A DNA stretch of 21,969 nucleotides, taken from contig DAOUVR010000002.1 in the NCBI GenBank assembly GCA_030667555.1, positions 1-21,969 on the forward strand, read 5' to 3'. Shown here one piece after another: positions 14,741 to 21,969 of the stretch. The translations under genes and the position numbers were made by a program. How positions within the stretch are numbered: the stretch's first letter is position 1; each line of letters begins with the position of its first letter. Below the pieces are notes generated by a model. The model saw only the letters and a list, made by a program, of their open reading frames with translations, did not search any database and was not told the DNA's origin. This stretch comes from Dehalococcoidia bacterium (GTDB lineage: Bacteria > Chloroflexota > Dehalococcoidia > E44-bin15).

Positions 14741-16573
14741 ATGGAGCAAAGCCATATCAGAAACTTCTGCATCGTCGCCCATATCGACCACGGCAAGTCC
14801 ACGCTGGCTGACCGCCTCCTTGAGCTTACCGGCACCATAGGCGAGAGGGAGATGAGGGAGCAGTTCCTTGACCAGATGGAGCTGGAGCGAGAGCGGGGGA
14901 TCACTATTAAGGCATCGGCGGTGAGAATGACCTATCGCGCCTCGGATGGTGAAACGTATCAGCTAAATCTCATCGACACGCCGGGCCATGTCGATTTCAA
15001 CTATGAGGTCTCAAGAAGCCTCGCTGCCTGTGAAGTGGCTATCCTGGTGGTCGATGCCTCCCAGGGGATTGAAGCGCAAACCCTGGCAAATGTCTATATC
15101 GCGTTAGAGTACAGTTTGGTACTCATCCCTATAGTCAATAAGATTGACCTGTCCATTGCGCAGCCTGAGAAGGTGGCCAAGGAGATGGAAAGTATTACTG
15201 GTTTTCTTCCTGAAGAGGTTATCTTTGCCTCAGCCAAGGAAGGGATTGGGACTAAGGACATCCTAGAGGCAATTATCCGAAGAATTCCTCCGCCGAAAGG
15301 GAATACTCAGAATGCGCTGCGGGCGCTAATCTTCGACTCGAAGTATGACTCTTATAGGGGGGTGATCGCATACCTGAGAGTGGTCGATGGGGCGGTTAGC
15401 AAAGGGAGGCGCCTCAGGCTCATGTCTTCGAGGAAGCCTTTTGAGGCATTGGAGGTCGGTATTTTCAAGCCGTGGCTAACGCCGGTGGAAACTCTGGGCG
15501 TCGGCGAAGTGGGCTACATAGCCACGGGACTTAAAAATGTTGGGGAGTGTCGGGTTGGCGATACTGTTACCTTGGAGGAAAATACGGCGGTGGAGCCTCT
15601 TCCTGGCTATCGGCCGGCCAAACCTATGGTTTTTGCTGGCCTCTACCCGCTGGAGGGAGATGATTACTCGTTGCTGCGTGATGCCCTGGAGAAGCTTAAC
15701 CTTAACGATGCCTCTCTGATCTATGAACCGGAGACCAGTGCCGCCTTGGGCTTCGGATTTCGTTGTGGTTTCTTGGGCACACTCCATATGGACATCGTTG
15801 GAGAGCGGCTGCGAAGAGAATATGGGCTCGAGCTTCTGGCCACTGCCCCCAGTGTCGCCTACCAGGTTGCCACAGCCAATGGCTGGGAGCTCACTGTGGA
15901 TAATCCCTCAAAGCTGCCAGCGATGGGCGAGGTTAAGGAGATCAGGGAGCCCTGGATGGCGGTCAGCATCATCACCCCCAGTAGATAAATTGGCACGGTG
16001 ATGGAATTGTTGAGGGAGCGGAGGGGGGAGTACAAGGAGATGCAATATTTTCAGCGGGAAGCGCAGCAACCTTTGGAGTCCAGCTCTGATGAGCGGGTGC
16101 TTCTTCAATACGAGATACCACTAGCCGAGGTCATTGTCGATTTCTACGACCAGCTCAAGTCTCGCACTCAGGGCTACGCCTCAATGGACTATAACTTCTC
16201 CTCCTACCGCCCTGCTCGGCTGGTGAAGCTGGATATTCTGGTCAATAAACAGCCTGTCGATGTCCTTTCCTTTATTGTCCCTGCGGATAATGCCTACCGG
16301 CAGGGGAGGGCCTTGGTAGAGAAATTAAAGCGCCTTATCCCCAGACAGCTCTTCGATGTCGCCGTTCAGGCAGCGGTTGGAAATAGGGTAATCGCTAAGG
16401 AAACCATTAGGGCATTACGCAAGGATGTTACCGCCAAGTGCTATGGGGGCGATGTCACCAGGAAGCGCAAGCTTCTGGAGAAGCAGGCTGCGGGCAAGAA
16501 ACGAATGAAGAAGATGGGGAAAGTGGAGATTCCTCCAGAGGCCTTTATGGATGTTCTGAAGCTGGAAAAGTAG
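14741..16573 (+). pseudogene. lepA: Elongation factor 4 (LepA) with an in-frame stop
   Basis: LepA/EF4 is a translational GTPase that acts on the ribosome. The continuous frame codes for 610 codons, the normal family length, with G1 AHIDHGKST, G3 DTPGHVDF, G4 NKIDL and the LepA-specific C-terminus KCYGGDVTRKRKLLEKQ. Codon 416 is TAA (15986-15988). It falls in the conserved SIITP-x-x-Y-x-G-x-VM region at the start of domain V, where Tyr (TAT or TAC) is expected, so one substitution explains it. The 415-aa front part and a 191-codon back part (GTG 15998 or ATG 16001, no clear ribosome binding site) are otherwise undamaged. It may be a recent mutation, a sequencing error, readthrough, or two-piece expression. 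TAA also ends normal genes here, so the code is not changed. Confidence 0.85.
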
Positions 16574-16612
16574 CGCAAGGCTGAAGAGGGTGTCCAAAAA
16601 ATTGGAAAAATA

Positions 16613-16668
16613 GGGTAGCCTAGAGCATCTGCTCTAGGCATGGTTGGAGCAGATGCTCCAACCTACCC
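16613..16668. repeat. Double-hairpin palindromic element between lepA and galU
   Basis: An outer stem GGGTA/TACCC (16613-16617, 16664-16668) encloses two perfect 10-bp hairpins, GCCTAGAGCA/TGCTCTAGGC (16618-16639) and GGTTGGAGCA/TGCTCCAACC (16642-16663). The inner arms of the two hairpins are reverse complements of each other, so the whole can also fold as one long hairpin. It may serve as a bidirectional terminator for the convergent genes or be a REP/MITE-like dispersed repeat. Confidence 0.75.
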
Positions 16669-16716
16669 GCGATTCTTAGATAGGCTCTAAAGGGTCGCTC
16701 TACATTGATAGTATAC

Positions 16717-17586
16717 TCAAAGGTTGGCAATCAACCTCTTTAGATATTCCTTGAAATCAGCACCCATTTCGGGATGTTTAACGGCGAGAGCCACCGAGGC
16801 CTTTAGCAGACTTAGTGGCTTGCCCGCATCGTAATAAGTCCCCTCGAACTCATAGCCATGTACTGCCTGTTGCTTGAGTAATAGCGCTAAGCCGTCGGTG
16901 AGTTGGATCTCGCCCCCTTTGCTCGGTGGGGTGACTCTTAGCGCCTGGAAGATCTCTGGAGCGAGAATATAGCGCCCCAATATTGCCAGGTCTGAGGGGG
17001 CATTTTGGGGGCCGGGTTTTTCGACAACATCCAGGATCTGATATACCTTGTCCTCTATTTTCTTTGGTTTGACAATGCCGTATCTTCTGGTTCCTTCCTC
17101 GGCCACCCGCCATAGGGCGATCACACTTCCTCCATAACGGCGGTGTACCTCAATCATCTGCTTGATGACGGGCACATCAGCATCGAAGATGTCGTCGGGT
17201 AAAAGAACGGCGAACGGCTCATCCCCCACGATTTCCCTGGCGGTGAGAATGGCATCCCCCAGTCCAAGCTGCTCCTTTTGCCTGACGTAGCATATTTTGT
17301 CCAGCCCGGCGATGCGTCGCACCTCCTCCAGCAGCCTCTCCTCTCCTTTTTGCTCCAAGGTTTGTTCCAAATCCACGGATCGGTCGAAGTGATCTTGTAT
17401 AGCGCTTTTTGCCGAGGAGATTACTATAATGATTTGCTCGATGCCCGATGAGATAGCCTCCTCAACAATGTATTGAATCAAAGGCTTATCCAACAGGGGG
17501 AGCATCTCCTTGGGGATGGCCTTGGTTGCCGGCAGGAACCTCGTTCCCCAACCTGCCGCCGGGATCACAGCTTTACGAATTTCCAT
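16717..17586 (-). CDS. galU: UTP-glucose-1-phosphate uridylyltransferase
   Basis: The enzyme makes UDP-glucose from UTP and glucose-1-phosphate, the donor for cell-surface glycans. It has 289 aa, the normal length. The nucleotidyltransferase signature PAAGWGTRFLPATKAIPKEM lies near residues 9-28, followed by LLPDDIF with the metal-binding Asp, YGIVKPKK and VEKPGPQNAPSDLAILGRYI. The minus-strand start at 17586 (ATG) has no visible ribosome binding site. A promoter lies so close (17599-17628) that the transcript would have only a few nucleotides of leader. It is convergent with lepA and divergent from the SRP RNA gene. Confidence 0.95.
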   Translation of the reverse strand: MEIRKAVIPAAGWGTRFLPATKAIPKEMLPLLDKPLIQYIVEEAISSGIEQIIIVISSAKSAIQDHFDRSVDLEQTLEQKGEERLLEEVRRIAGLDKICYVRQKEQLGLGDAILTAREIVGDEPFAVLLPDDIFDADVPVIKQMIEVHRRYGGSVIALWRVAEEGTRRYGIVKPKKIEDKVYQILDVVEKPGPQNAPSDLAILGRYILAPEIFQALRVTPPSKGGEIQLTDGLALLLKQQAVHGYEFEGTYYDAGKPLSLLKASVALAVKHPEMGADFKEYLKRLIANL

Positions 17587-17598
17587 TATGGTTTGCCC

Positions 17599-17628
17599 AT
17601 TCTACACGAAGCCTCCCGCCATAGGCAA
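17599..17628 (-). promoter_or_regulatory. Candidate galU promoter (near-leaderless)
   Basis: On the minus strand, TTGCCT (17628-17623), 18 bp and TAGAAT (17604-17599) end 12 nt before the galU ATG, leaving a leader of roughly 5 nt. It is back to back with the SRP RNA promoter. Confidence 0.45.
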
Positions 17629-17640
17629 GCTCTCTCAGGC

Positions 17641-17670
17641 TTGACAGGGTATGACTAGGTCGAATAGCAT
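17641..17670 (+). promoter_or_regulatory. Promoter of the SRP RNA gene
   Basis: TTGACA (17641-17646), an 18-bp spacer and TAGCAT (17665-17670) place the start near 17677-17678. This agrees with the 5' end deduced from the terminal helix of the RNA. Confidence 0.65.
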
Positions 17671-17677
17671 TAAGGTG

Positions 17678-17947
17678 AGGTCGTGCTAGGTGGGGAGCTA
17701 GCGGTGCCCTGTACCCGCAATCCGCTATAGCGGGGCTGAATTCCTGCTCGAGGTCTTGAGCTTTTTGGGACTGTCTCTATCGAGCGGTGTTGAAGGCTGG
17801 GTCCTGCGCGGCAGAGCGCTATGAACCCCGTCAGGTCCGGGAGGAAGCAGCGGTAAATAGCAGCTTCTGGGTGCCGCAGGTTTGCCTGGCTGGAGCTGGT
17901 TGATGGGGGCAAGCCAGGGGGCGGGGTCGACAGCAGGTGCACGACCT
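17678..17947 (+). ncRNA. ffs: Large bacterial SRP RNA with Alu domain (about 270 nt)
   Basis: This is the RNA of the signal recognition particle, which targets nascent membrane proteins with Ffh. The terminal helix AGGTCGTGC (17678-17686) / GCACGACCT (17939-17947) sets both ends. The 5' part GTGCTAGGTGGGGAG...GCGGTGCCCTGTACCCGC resembles the Alu domain of Bacillus subtilis scRNA. The S-domain core GTCAGGTCC-GGGA-GGAAGCAG (17830-17850) is the diagnostic Ffh-binding hairpin with a GNRA-type tetraloop. The layout is the large Bacillus/Thermotoga-type form, not the 4.5S form of enterobacteria. ksgA begins 8 nt beyond the 3' end. Confidence 0.93.
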
Positions 17948-17954
17948 TATATTT

Positions 17955-18818
17955 ATGGGTGTAGAGTTGCTTGTTAGTCGGACCAAGAAAGCACTGCGGC
18001 GTCTCGACCTTCATGCCAAGAAGGGACTGGGGCAGCACTTTCTTGTCGATGAGAAGGCGCTCGGTTGCATAATCTCAGCGGCGGAGCTAACCTCTGACGA
18101 TACCGTGATTGAGGTGGGGCCGGGCCTGGGCATATTGACTGAGGAACTGGCGAGGAGAGCAGGACGTATTATCGCCATCGAGGTCGATTCCAGGTTGGCC
18201 TCTGCTCTGAAGAAGACCTTAGCCTCGTGTCCCAATGTGACTATTGTTAATAAGGATGTATTGGAGACAGATGCAGCAGAACTGCTAGAATCGGTAGGGG
18301 GTGATGTTGATACCTCATATAAGGTAGTAGCCAACCTCCCCTATTATATTGGCTCAGCCGTGCTGCGCCGCTTTATGGAGGCATCAATTAAGCCTTGCCT
18401 TATGGTGGTCACAGTGCAAAAGGAGGTGGCCCAGCAAATGGCGGCCCAGCCCGGCAAGATGAGCCTCTTAAGTGTCGGGGTGCAATTCTATGGCAAGCCT
18501 GCTATTGTGGACTATATACCTGCGTCAGGCTTCTATCCCCAGCCAAAGGTGGACTCCGCTATTGTTCGCATTGATATCTATGACCAGCCTGCGGTGCAGG
18601 TCGAGGATGAAACAGGGTTTTTTAGGGTAGTTCGTGGTGGTTTTTCAGCGCCTCGCAAACAGCTCCATAATTCCCTCGCTCAAGGTCTTGAGATATCGTC
18701 GAGGGATGCCGCAGCTTTGCTTGAGCGAGCTGGCATATGCCAGAAGCGACGCCCTGAGACGCTGAGTCTTGACGAGTGGGCCCGAGTTTACCGGATGTAT
18801 ACCGAGGAGCGATGCTAA
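17955..18818 (+). CDS. ksgA: 16S rRNA (adenine1518/1519-N6)-dimethyltransferase
   Basis: KsgA/RsmA dimethylates two adjacent adenines in helix 45 of 16S rRNA late in small-subunit assembly. With the ATG at 17955 it has 287 aa. Motifs are GLGQHFLVDEK near residue 25, the SAM-binding VEVGPGLGILTEELA-type motif (IEVGPGLGILT), AIEVDSRLA, the catalytic NLPYYIG, and FYPQPKVDSAIVRI. The frame stays open up to a GTG at 17937, but that start would lie inside the SRP RNA, so ATG 17955 or TTG 17967 is more likely. No separate promoter is evident, so expression may depend on read-through from the SRP RNA gene. It overlaps ispE by 7 bp. Confidence 0.94.
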   Translation: MGVELLVSRTKKALRRLDLHAKKGLGQHFLVDEKALGCIISAAELTSDDTVIEVGPGLGILTEELARRAGRIIAIEVDSRLASALKKTLASCPNVTIVNKDVLETDAAELLESVGGDVDTSYKVVANLPYYIGSAVLRRFMEASIKPCLMVVTVQKEVAQQMAAQPGKMSLLSVGVQFYGKPAIVDYIPASGFYPQPKVDSAIVRIDIYDQPAVQVEDETGFFRVVRGGFSAPRKQLHNSLAQGLEISSRDAAALLERAGICQKRRPETLSLDEWARVYRMYTEERC

Positions 18819-19645
18819 CTGTTTACGCCTATGCAAAGATCAACCTGACTCTTGAAGTCCTGGGTATTTATTCCGATGGTTACCATGAGGTCGCCACCGT
18901 CCTCCAGGAAATCGACCTCAAAGATACCCTCTTTTTTGAGGAGCACCAGGACATAAGGCTGAAGTCGCCCGAGAATCTGGTGCTAAAGGCAGCGAGGCTG
19001 CTTCGAGATGCCGGCAAATGTAACAAGGGGGCGTTGATATCTATCGAAAAGGGTATTCCTATAGCTGCAGGGTTGGGTGGTAGCTCCAGCGATGCCGCCG
19101 CCACGCTGCGAGGCCTCAACGAGCTCTGGGGGTTGGACTTTTCTCTCTCTGAGTTAACTGGAGTGGCATCAAGGGTTAGTGCCGACACAGCCTTCTTTCT
19201 ATATGGAGGCACTGCCCTTGGTGAGGGGCGCGGCGAGCGGATCACACCGCTACCTCCCTTCGTCCCCTCATGGGTGGTGCTATTCAGGCCTCCAGTTTCC
19301 GTTCCGCCGAATAAAACAGAGAGCCTCTACGCTTCTCTAAATCCGTCCCACTTTACCGATGGGCAATTTTCTAAAAAGATAGTCGGCCTCCTTCGCCAGG
19401 AGGGTGATGTATGTCACACATCACTTTTCAACGTCTTTGAGAAAGTTGCCTTTACCACCTTTCCAGGGCTAGAGGGATATTGGCAGCGATTTTCTGACCT
19501 GGGCGCTGGCAATATTCACCTCGCAGGCTCAGGACCAACGATTTTCACCCTGGTGGGTGATAAATCTCAGGGAGATGAACTATACCATTCTCTTAAGAGG
19601 GAGGGGCTGGAAGCCTATCTTGTTCAGACGAAAGCGAAACACTGA
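18812..19645 (+). CDS. ispE: 4-diphosphocytidyl-2-C-methyl-D-erythritol kinase
   Basis: IspE phosphorylates CDP-ME in the non-mevalonate (MEP) isoprenoid pathway. The protein has 277 aa from the ATG at 18812, which overlaps the ksgA stop (ATGCTAA); GAGGAG lies just upstream. A frame open from 18776 would add residues upstream of the conserved start. GHMP-kinase motifs are YAKINLTLEVLG at the N-terminus, the ATP loop IPIAAGLGGSSSDAAA near 85-100, SADTAFFLYGGTALGEGRGE, and the C-terminal GAGNIHLAGSGPTIF. ksgA-ispE pairs are common in bacteria. The enzyme shows the host makes isoprenoids by the MEP route. Confidence 0.95.
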   Translation: MLTVYAYAKINLTLEVLGIYSDGYHEVATVLQEIDLKDTLFFEEHQDIRLKSPENLVLKAARLLRDAGKCNKGALISIEKGIPIAAGLGGSSSDAAATLRGLNELWGLDFSLSELTGVASRVSADTAFFLYGGTALGEGRGERITPLPPFVPSWVVLFRPPVSVPPNKTESLYASLNPSHFTDGQFSKKIVGLLRQEGDVCHTSLFNVFEKVAFTTFPGLEGYWQRFSDLGAGNIHLAGSGPTIFTLVGDKSQGDELYHSLKREGLEAYLVQTKAKH

Positions 19646-20351
19646 AGAAGGTTTGGAGCCAGATGCCACTGCTGAGTCTGGCCCACGATGGCGGGTAAGA
19701 CGATGGGTCCTGCTAGCCGTTCTCATCGCTGTTTCTCTAGCTATCGGGATTAGCATCCTTCGCTTCTCTCCCGAGCCTGGGGAATTGGACAAATATGGCT
19801 ATCTGGGCGCCTTTTTGCTGACATTAATCTGCAGCGCTACTATTCTCTTCCCAACGCCTGGTTTCATTGTCATATTTGCAATGGTGGTAAATCCTGTATT
19901 TAGCTGGCCATTGGTGGCATTGGCAGCAGCCGTAGGGGGAGGACTGGGGGAATCCACGGCGTATTTTGCTGGTTATGGGGGGAAAGTAATCATAGCCCCA
20001 GAGAAGTCGAAGAGATATAAGAGGGCAATGGAGTGGACGAGACGCTATGGTGGTATTACTATATTTCTCTTTTCCCTGGCGCCTTTCCTTCCATTTGACC
20101 TTGCTGGCCTCGCTGCTGGGGCAATGAGGTACCCCTTCTGGAAGTTCCTTACGGCGACGCTTGCTGGGCGTCTAATAAGGTCTTTTACCGAGTGCTACTT
20201 AGTATATTTGGGATGGCGATTATGGCCAGCCTTTAGCGGATTTCTTGGCACGCTGGCTTGGTGGGGCTGGGTTATCATTGGCCTTTGTGCTGTGGCTATT
20301 ATTGTGGGCATCATAGTGGCTATATGGTGGGGAAAACGGGCGAGAGCATGA
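19575..20351 (+). CDS. DedA/VTT-domain (SNARE-associated) membrane protein
   Basis: This is a polytopic membrane protein of the VTT/DedA type, a family linked to lipid scrambling and membrane homeostasis. It has about 258 aa. A basic N-terminus is followed by a helix (RRWVLLAVLIAVSLAIGISIL), then PTPGFIVIF and the AAVGGGLGESTAYFAGYGGG-like Gly-rich segment (GGGLGESTAYFAGYGG). The second half has FSLAPFLPFDLAGLAAGAM, the usual F-x-P-x-x-P-F-D/N motif, and then helices to the C-terminus. The start is uncertain: GTG 19557, ATG 19575 or TTG 19620 are all possible, and all overlap the end of ispE. ATG 19575 is used here. The stop overlaps a tiny ATG frame (ATGA). Confidence 0.85.
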   Translation: MNYTILLRGRGWKPILFRRKRNTEEGLEPDATAESGPRWRVRRWVLLAVLIAVSLAIGISILRFSPEPGELDKYGYLGAFLLTLICSATILFPTPGFIVIFAMVVNPVFSWPLVALAAAVGGGLGESTAYFAGYGGKVIIAPEKSKRYKRAMEWTRRYGGITIFLFSLAPFLPFDLAGLAAGAMRYPFWKFLTATLAGRLIRSFTECYLVYLGWRLWPAFSGFLGTLAWWGWVIIGLCAVAIIVGIIVAIWWGKRARA

Positions 20352-20401
20352 CGGAACTTGGCGGCCTTGTGCCAGAAGTTGTGGAATGGTTTAGAAAATG
20401 A
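20348..20401 (+). CDS. Possible 17-residue ORF with ATGA junctions on both sides
   Basis: ATG 20348 overlaps the TGA of the VTT gene as ATGA, reads 17 codons (MTELGGLVPEVVEWFRK), and its own TGA overlaps the ATG of the PHP gene as ATGA again. This exact double overlap is typical of translational coupling. The peptide would be a short amphipathic helix. It could be a real small protein, a coupling device, or chance. Confidence 0.3.
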   Translation: MTELGGLVPEVVEWFRK

Positions 20402-21093
20402 TTGTCGACATGCATGTGCACACCGCTAGGGGGGGATATGATAGCTCGCTTACTGTTCCTCAGTTGATTGAAGAGGCGGATATGAAAGGGATTGGAGGGG
20501 TATGCCTTACAGAACACATGTATTTTTGGAGCAGGAAGGAACTCGATGGTTTTGGCTCAAATCACGGTGTTGTCCTCATTGGCGCCATAGAGGTAGAGAC
20601 CGATATGGGGCATATCCTTGCTTTTGGGTTGAATCGATATATCTCAGGGATTCATAGGCTGAGGGAGTTACGCCGCGTTATCGATGAGGTGGGTGGCTTT
20701 CTTATTGCAGCACATCCATTCCGCATGTTCTTCCACCTGGAAGACTTTAACGTTAAACCAAAGCGCAGTGAGTTCCAAGCTTTTGCGGATGCCTTAGACC
20801 TCCCTGTCCTCGGTTTGGTTGATGCGATCGAGGTGCTCAATGGTGGTTGCACACAGCGTGAGAACCTCCTTGCTGTGGAGGTGGCAAGAAAGCTGGGGAT
20901 AATGGGCACTGGTGGAAGCGATGCCCACTCTGACCGTGGTATAGGGTTATTTGCCACGGTTTTTGAGCAGGAGATCAGGAGCGAGAGCGACCTCATTACT
21001 GAACTCAAGGCGGGTCGTTTTTACCCTGCTAGAAGGCTTCCCGGTGGGGAGATCGTCCGCTATGACAACGAAGCCGCTCCTGGACAACTTTGA
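20398..21093 (+). CDS. PHP-domain metal-dependent phosphoesterase
   Basis: The 231-aa protein is a stand-alone PHP domain, a trinuclear-metal phosphoesterase fold. Metal-ligand motifs are in order: DMHVHT (4-9), LTEH (37-40, where TDH is commoner), the Glu in GAIEVET, AAHPFR, and GGSDAHS near the C-terminus. This resembles the YciV/TrpH-like or histidinol-phosphatase-like families, which act on nucleotide 3',5'-bisphosphates, RNA ends or sugar phosphates; the exact substrate is not clear. Its stop overlaps the start of the next gene by one base (TGATG), so it is probably co-translated with the exonuclease-helicase, which fits a nucleic-acid role. Confidence 0.88.
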   Translation: MIVDMHVHTARGGYDSSLTVPQLIEEADMKGIGGVCLTEHMYFWSRKELDGFGSNHGVVLIGAIEVETDMGHILAFGLNRYISGIHRLRELRRVIDEVGGFLIAAHPFRMFFHLEDFNVKPKRSEFQAFADALDLPVLGLVDAIEVLNGGCTQRENLLAVEVARKLGIMGTGGSDAHSDRGIGLFATVFEQEIRSESDLITELKAGRFYPARRLPGGEIVRYDNEAAPGQL

Positions 21094-21969
21094 TGAACAA
21101 GGCCTATGTTTCCCTTGACCTGGAGACCACAGGGCTTGACCCACGAAGCGACGAGATCATTGAGATAGGCGCAGTAAAGTTTCAAGGTGATAAGGTTCTC
21201 GAGACTTTTCATGCCTTGGCGAAGCCCCTTCAGCCGCTGCCCTATCGTATCCAGATACTTACGGGGATCACCTCTCAGGAGGTGGATGCTGCTCCACCAC
21301 TAGCTGTTGCTCTCGGCGATCTGGTCTCCTTCCTTGGGGATCATCCCATTGTCGGGCAAAGCATATCCTTTGATCTTGGCTTTCTCTCCGAGAATGGAGT
21401 TAGCCTGATTAACCCAACTTATGATACATTTGAGCTGGCTACCATCCTGTTACCCACGCTTTCTGACTACAGCTTATCCGCCATAGCAGAGGAGTTGGGC
21501 ATCTTCCATTCCATTCAACACCGCGCCCTTGCGGATGCCGTGATGGCCAAGGATGTATTTTTAGCCCTCCTCGATAAAGCCTACTCTCTAGACATGTCTA
21601 TCGTTGCTGAGATCGATCGGCTGGCAAGGGGCACAGACTGGTCGCCGGCTCACCTTTTTCACCAAATAGTAGAGGAAAGGTTAGGTGATGTCTTCTCTCA
21701 AGTAGGTGAACTGGTTGTCAATGTCCCCGATAAAGAGCGAGAAGAGCGGCTGACCCCCGTATCGCATAGAAAACCCCTGGATTCAGAGAAGCTAGCGGGC
21801 ATGCTGAGCCCTGATGGACTGATGGCAGGGGCCTTCCCCGGCTTTGAACATCGCCCGGAGCAGATAGAGATGATGAGAGCAGTGACTTGTGCCCTGAATC
21901 AAGGTGAGCACCTTGTCGTAGAGGCAGGCACTGGTACGGGGAAGTCCATCGCCTATCTCTTGCCAGCCA
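21093..21969 (+). CDS. dinG: DinG-type helicase with N-terminal DnaQ-like 3'-5' exonuclease (partial)
   Basis: The gene starts at ATG 21093, overlapping the PHP stop, and runs off the window after 292 residues. Residues 5-160 form a DEDD exonuclease: ExoI DLETTGLD with Asp9 and Glu11, ExoII GQSISFDLGFL near 88-98, and ExoIII HRALADA with His143 and Asp148 (DEDDh type). After a linker, FEHRPEQIEMMRAV and the Walker A motif EAGTGTGKS (277-285) begin a superfamily 2 helicase of the XPD/DinG group. This exonuclease-helicase fusion is typical of Firmicutes-type DinG. It probably unwinds and trims DNA in repair. The 3' part is not in the window, so the rest of the helicase cannot be checked. Confidence 0.93.
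   Translation, partial: MNKAYVSLDLETTGLDPRSDEIIEIGAVKFQGDKVLETFHALAKPLQPLPYRIQILTGITSQEVDAAPPLAVALGDLVSFLGDHPIVGQSISFDLGFLSENGVSLINPTYDTFELATILLPTLSDYSLSAIAEELGIFHSIQHRALADAVMAKDVFLALLDKAYSLDMSIVAEIDRLARGTDWSPAHLFHQIVEERLGDVFSQVGELVVNVPDKEREERLTPVSHRKPLDSEKLAGMLSPDGLMAGAFPGFEHRPEQIEMMRAVTCALNQGEHLVVEAGTGTGKSIAYLLPA

Noticed and set aside
15986..15988. Reassignment of TAA to a sense codon as the explanation for the lepA stop
   Set aside because: Several genes (SBP2, ligase copy 3, ksgA) end at TAA at the expected C-terminus, so TAA is a working stop.
17937..17954. GTG 17937 as the ksgA start
   Set aside because: It lies inside the SRP RNA terminal helix; a later start fits the family N-terminus as well.
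18776..18811. GTG 18776 as the ispE start
   Set aside because: It adds residues before the conserved YAKINL start and lacks a ribosome binding site; ATG 18812 has GAGGAG.
1..21969. CRISPR arrays, transposase genes or rRNA genes
   Set aside because: No regularly spaced direct repeats, no transposase-like frames and no rRNA sequence were seen on either strand.

Overview
The window reads as a chromosomal piece of an uncultivated bacterium, most likely of the Chloroflexota (Dehalococcoidia-like). This is inferred from gene content: TRAP transport, a tandem family of acyl-CoA ligases, and a large Alu-domain SRP RNA beside ksgA-ispE. No 16S rRNA or other decisive marker is present.

The left half (about 1-13,380) is a transport and lipid/steroid-type metabolism island. 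It opens with a complete TRAP transporter: a lipoprotein binding protein, a small permease and a large permease. Three near-identical tandem acyl-CoA ligases follow. Next come a minus-strand homolog of eukaryotic steroid 5-alpha-reductase, an NAD(P)-dependent epimerase/3-beta-HSD-like dehydrogenase, and a second TRAP binding protein with no permeases of its own. A plausible reading is uptake of a hydrophobic or carboxylated compound, CoA activation by the ligases, and redox work on the ring or enone by the reductase and dehydrogenase. The substrate cannot be read from the sequence.

The middle (13,307-14,740) holds a 600-bp gene-free stretch, a tRNA-Lys/tRNA-Leu pair, a small four-helix membrane protein and a strong terminator.

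The right half is housekeeping. lepA is interrupted by a single in-frame TAA although both halves are otherwise intact. galU is on the minus strand. A large SRP RNA (ffs) of about 270 nt leads into a tightly packed run of ksgA/rsmA, ispE, a DedA/VTT membrane protein, a PHP-domain phosphoesterase and a dinG-type exonuclease-helicase that is cut by the window end.

Points most worth a second look are the lepA nonsense codon, the 5-alpha-reductase/ligase/TRAP island, loss of the usual carboxylate-binding arginine in both TRAP binding proteins, a gene-conversion-like tract at their 3' ends, and poly-G tracts at the start of two genes.
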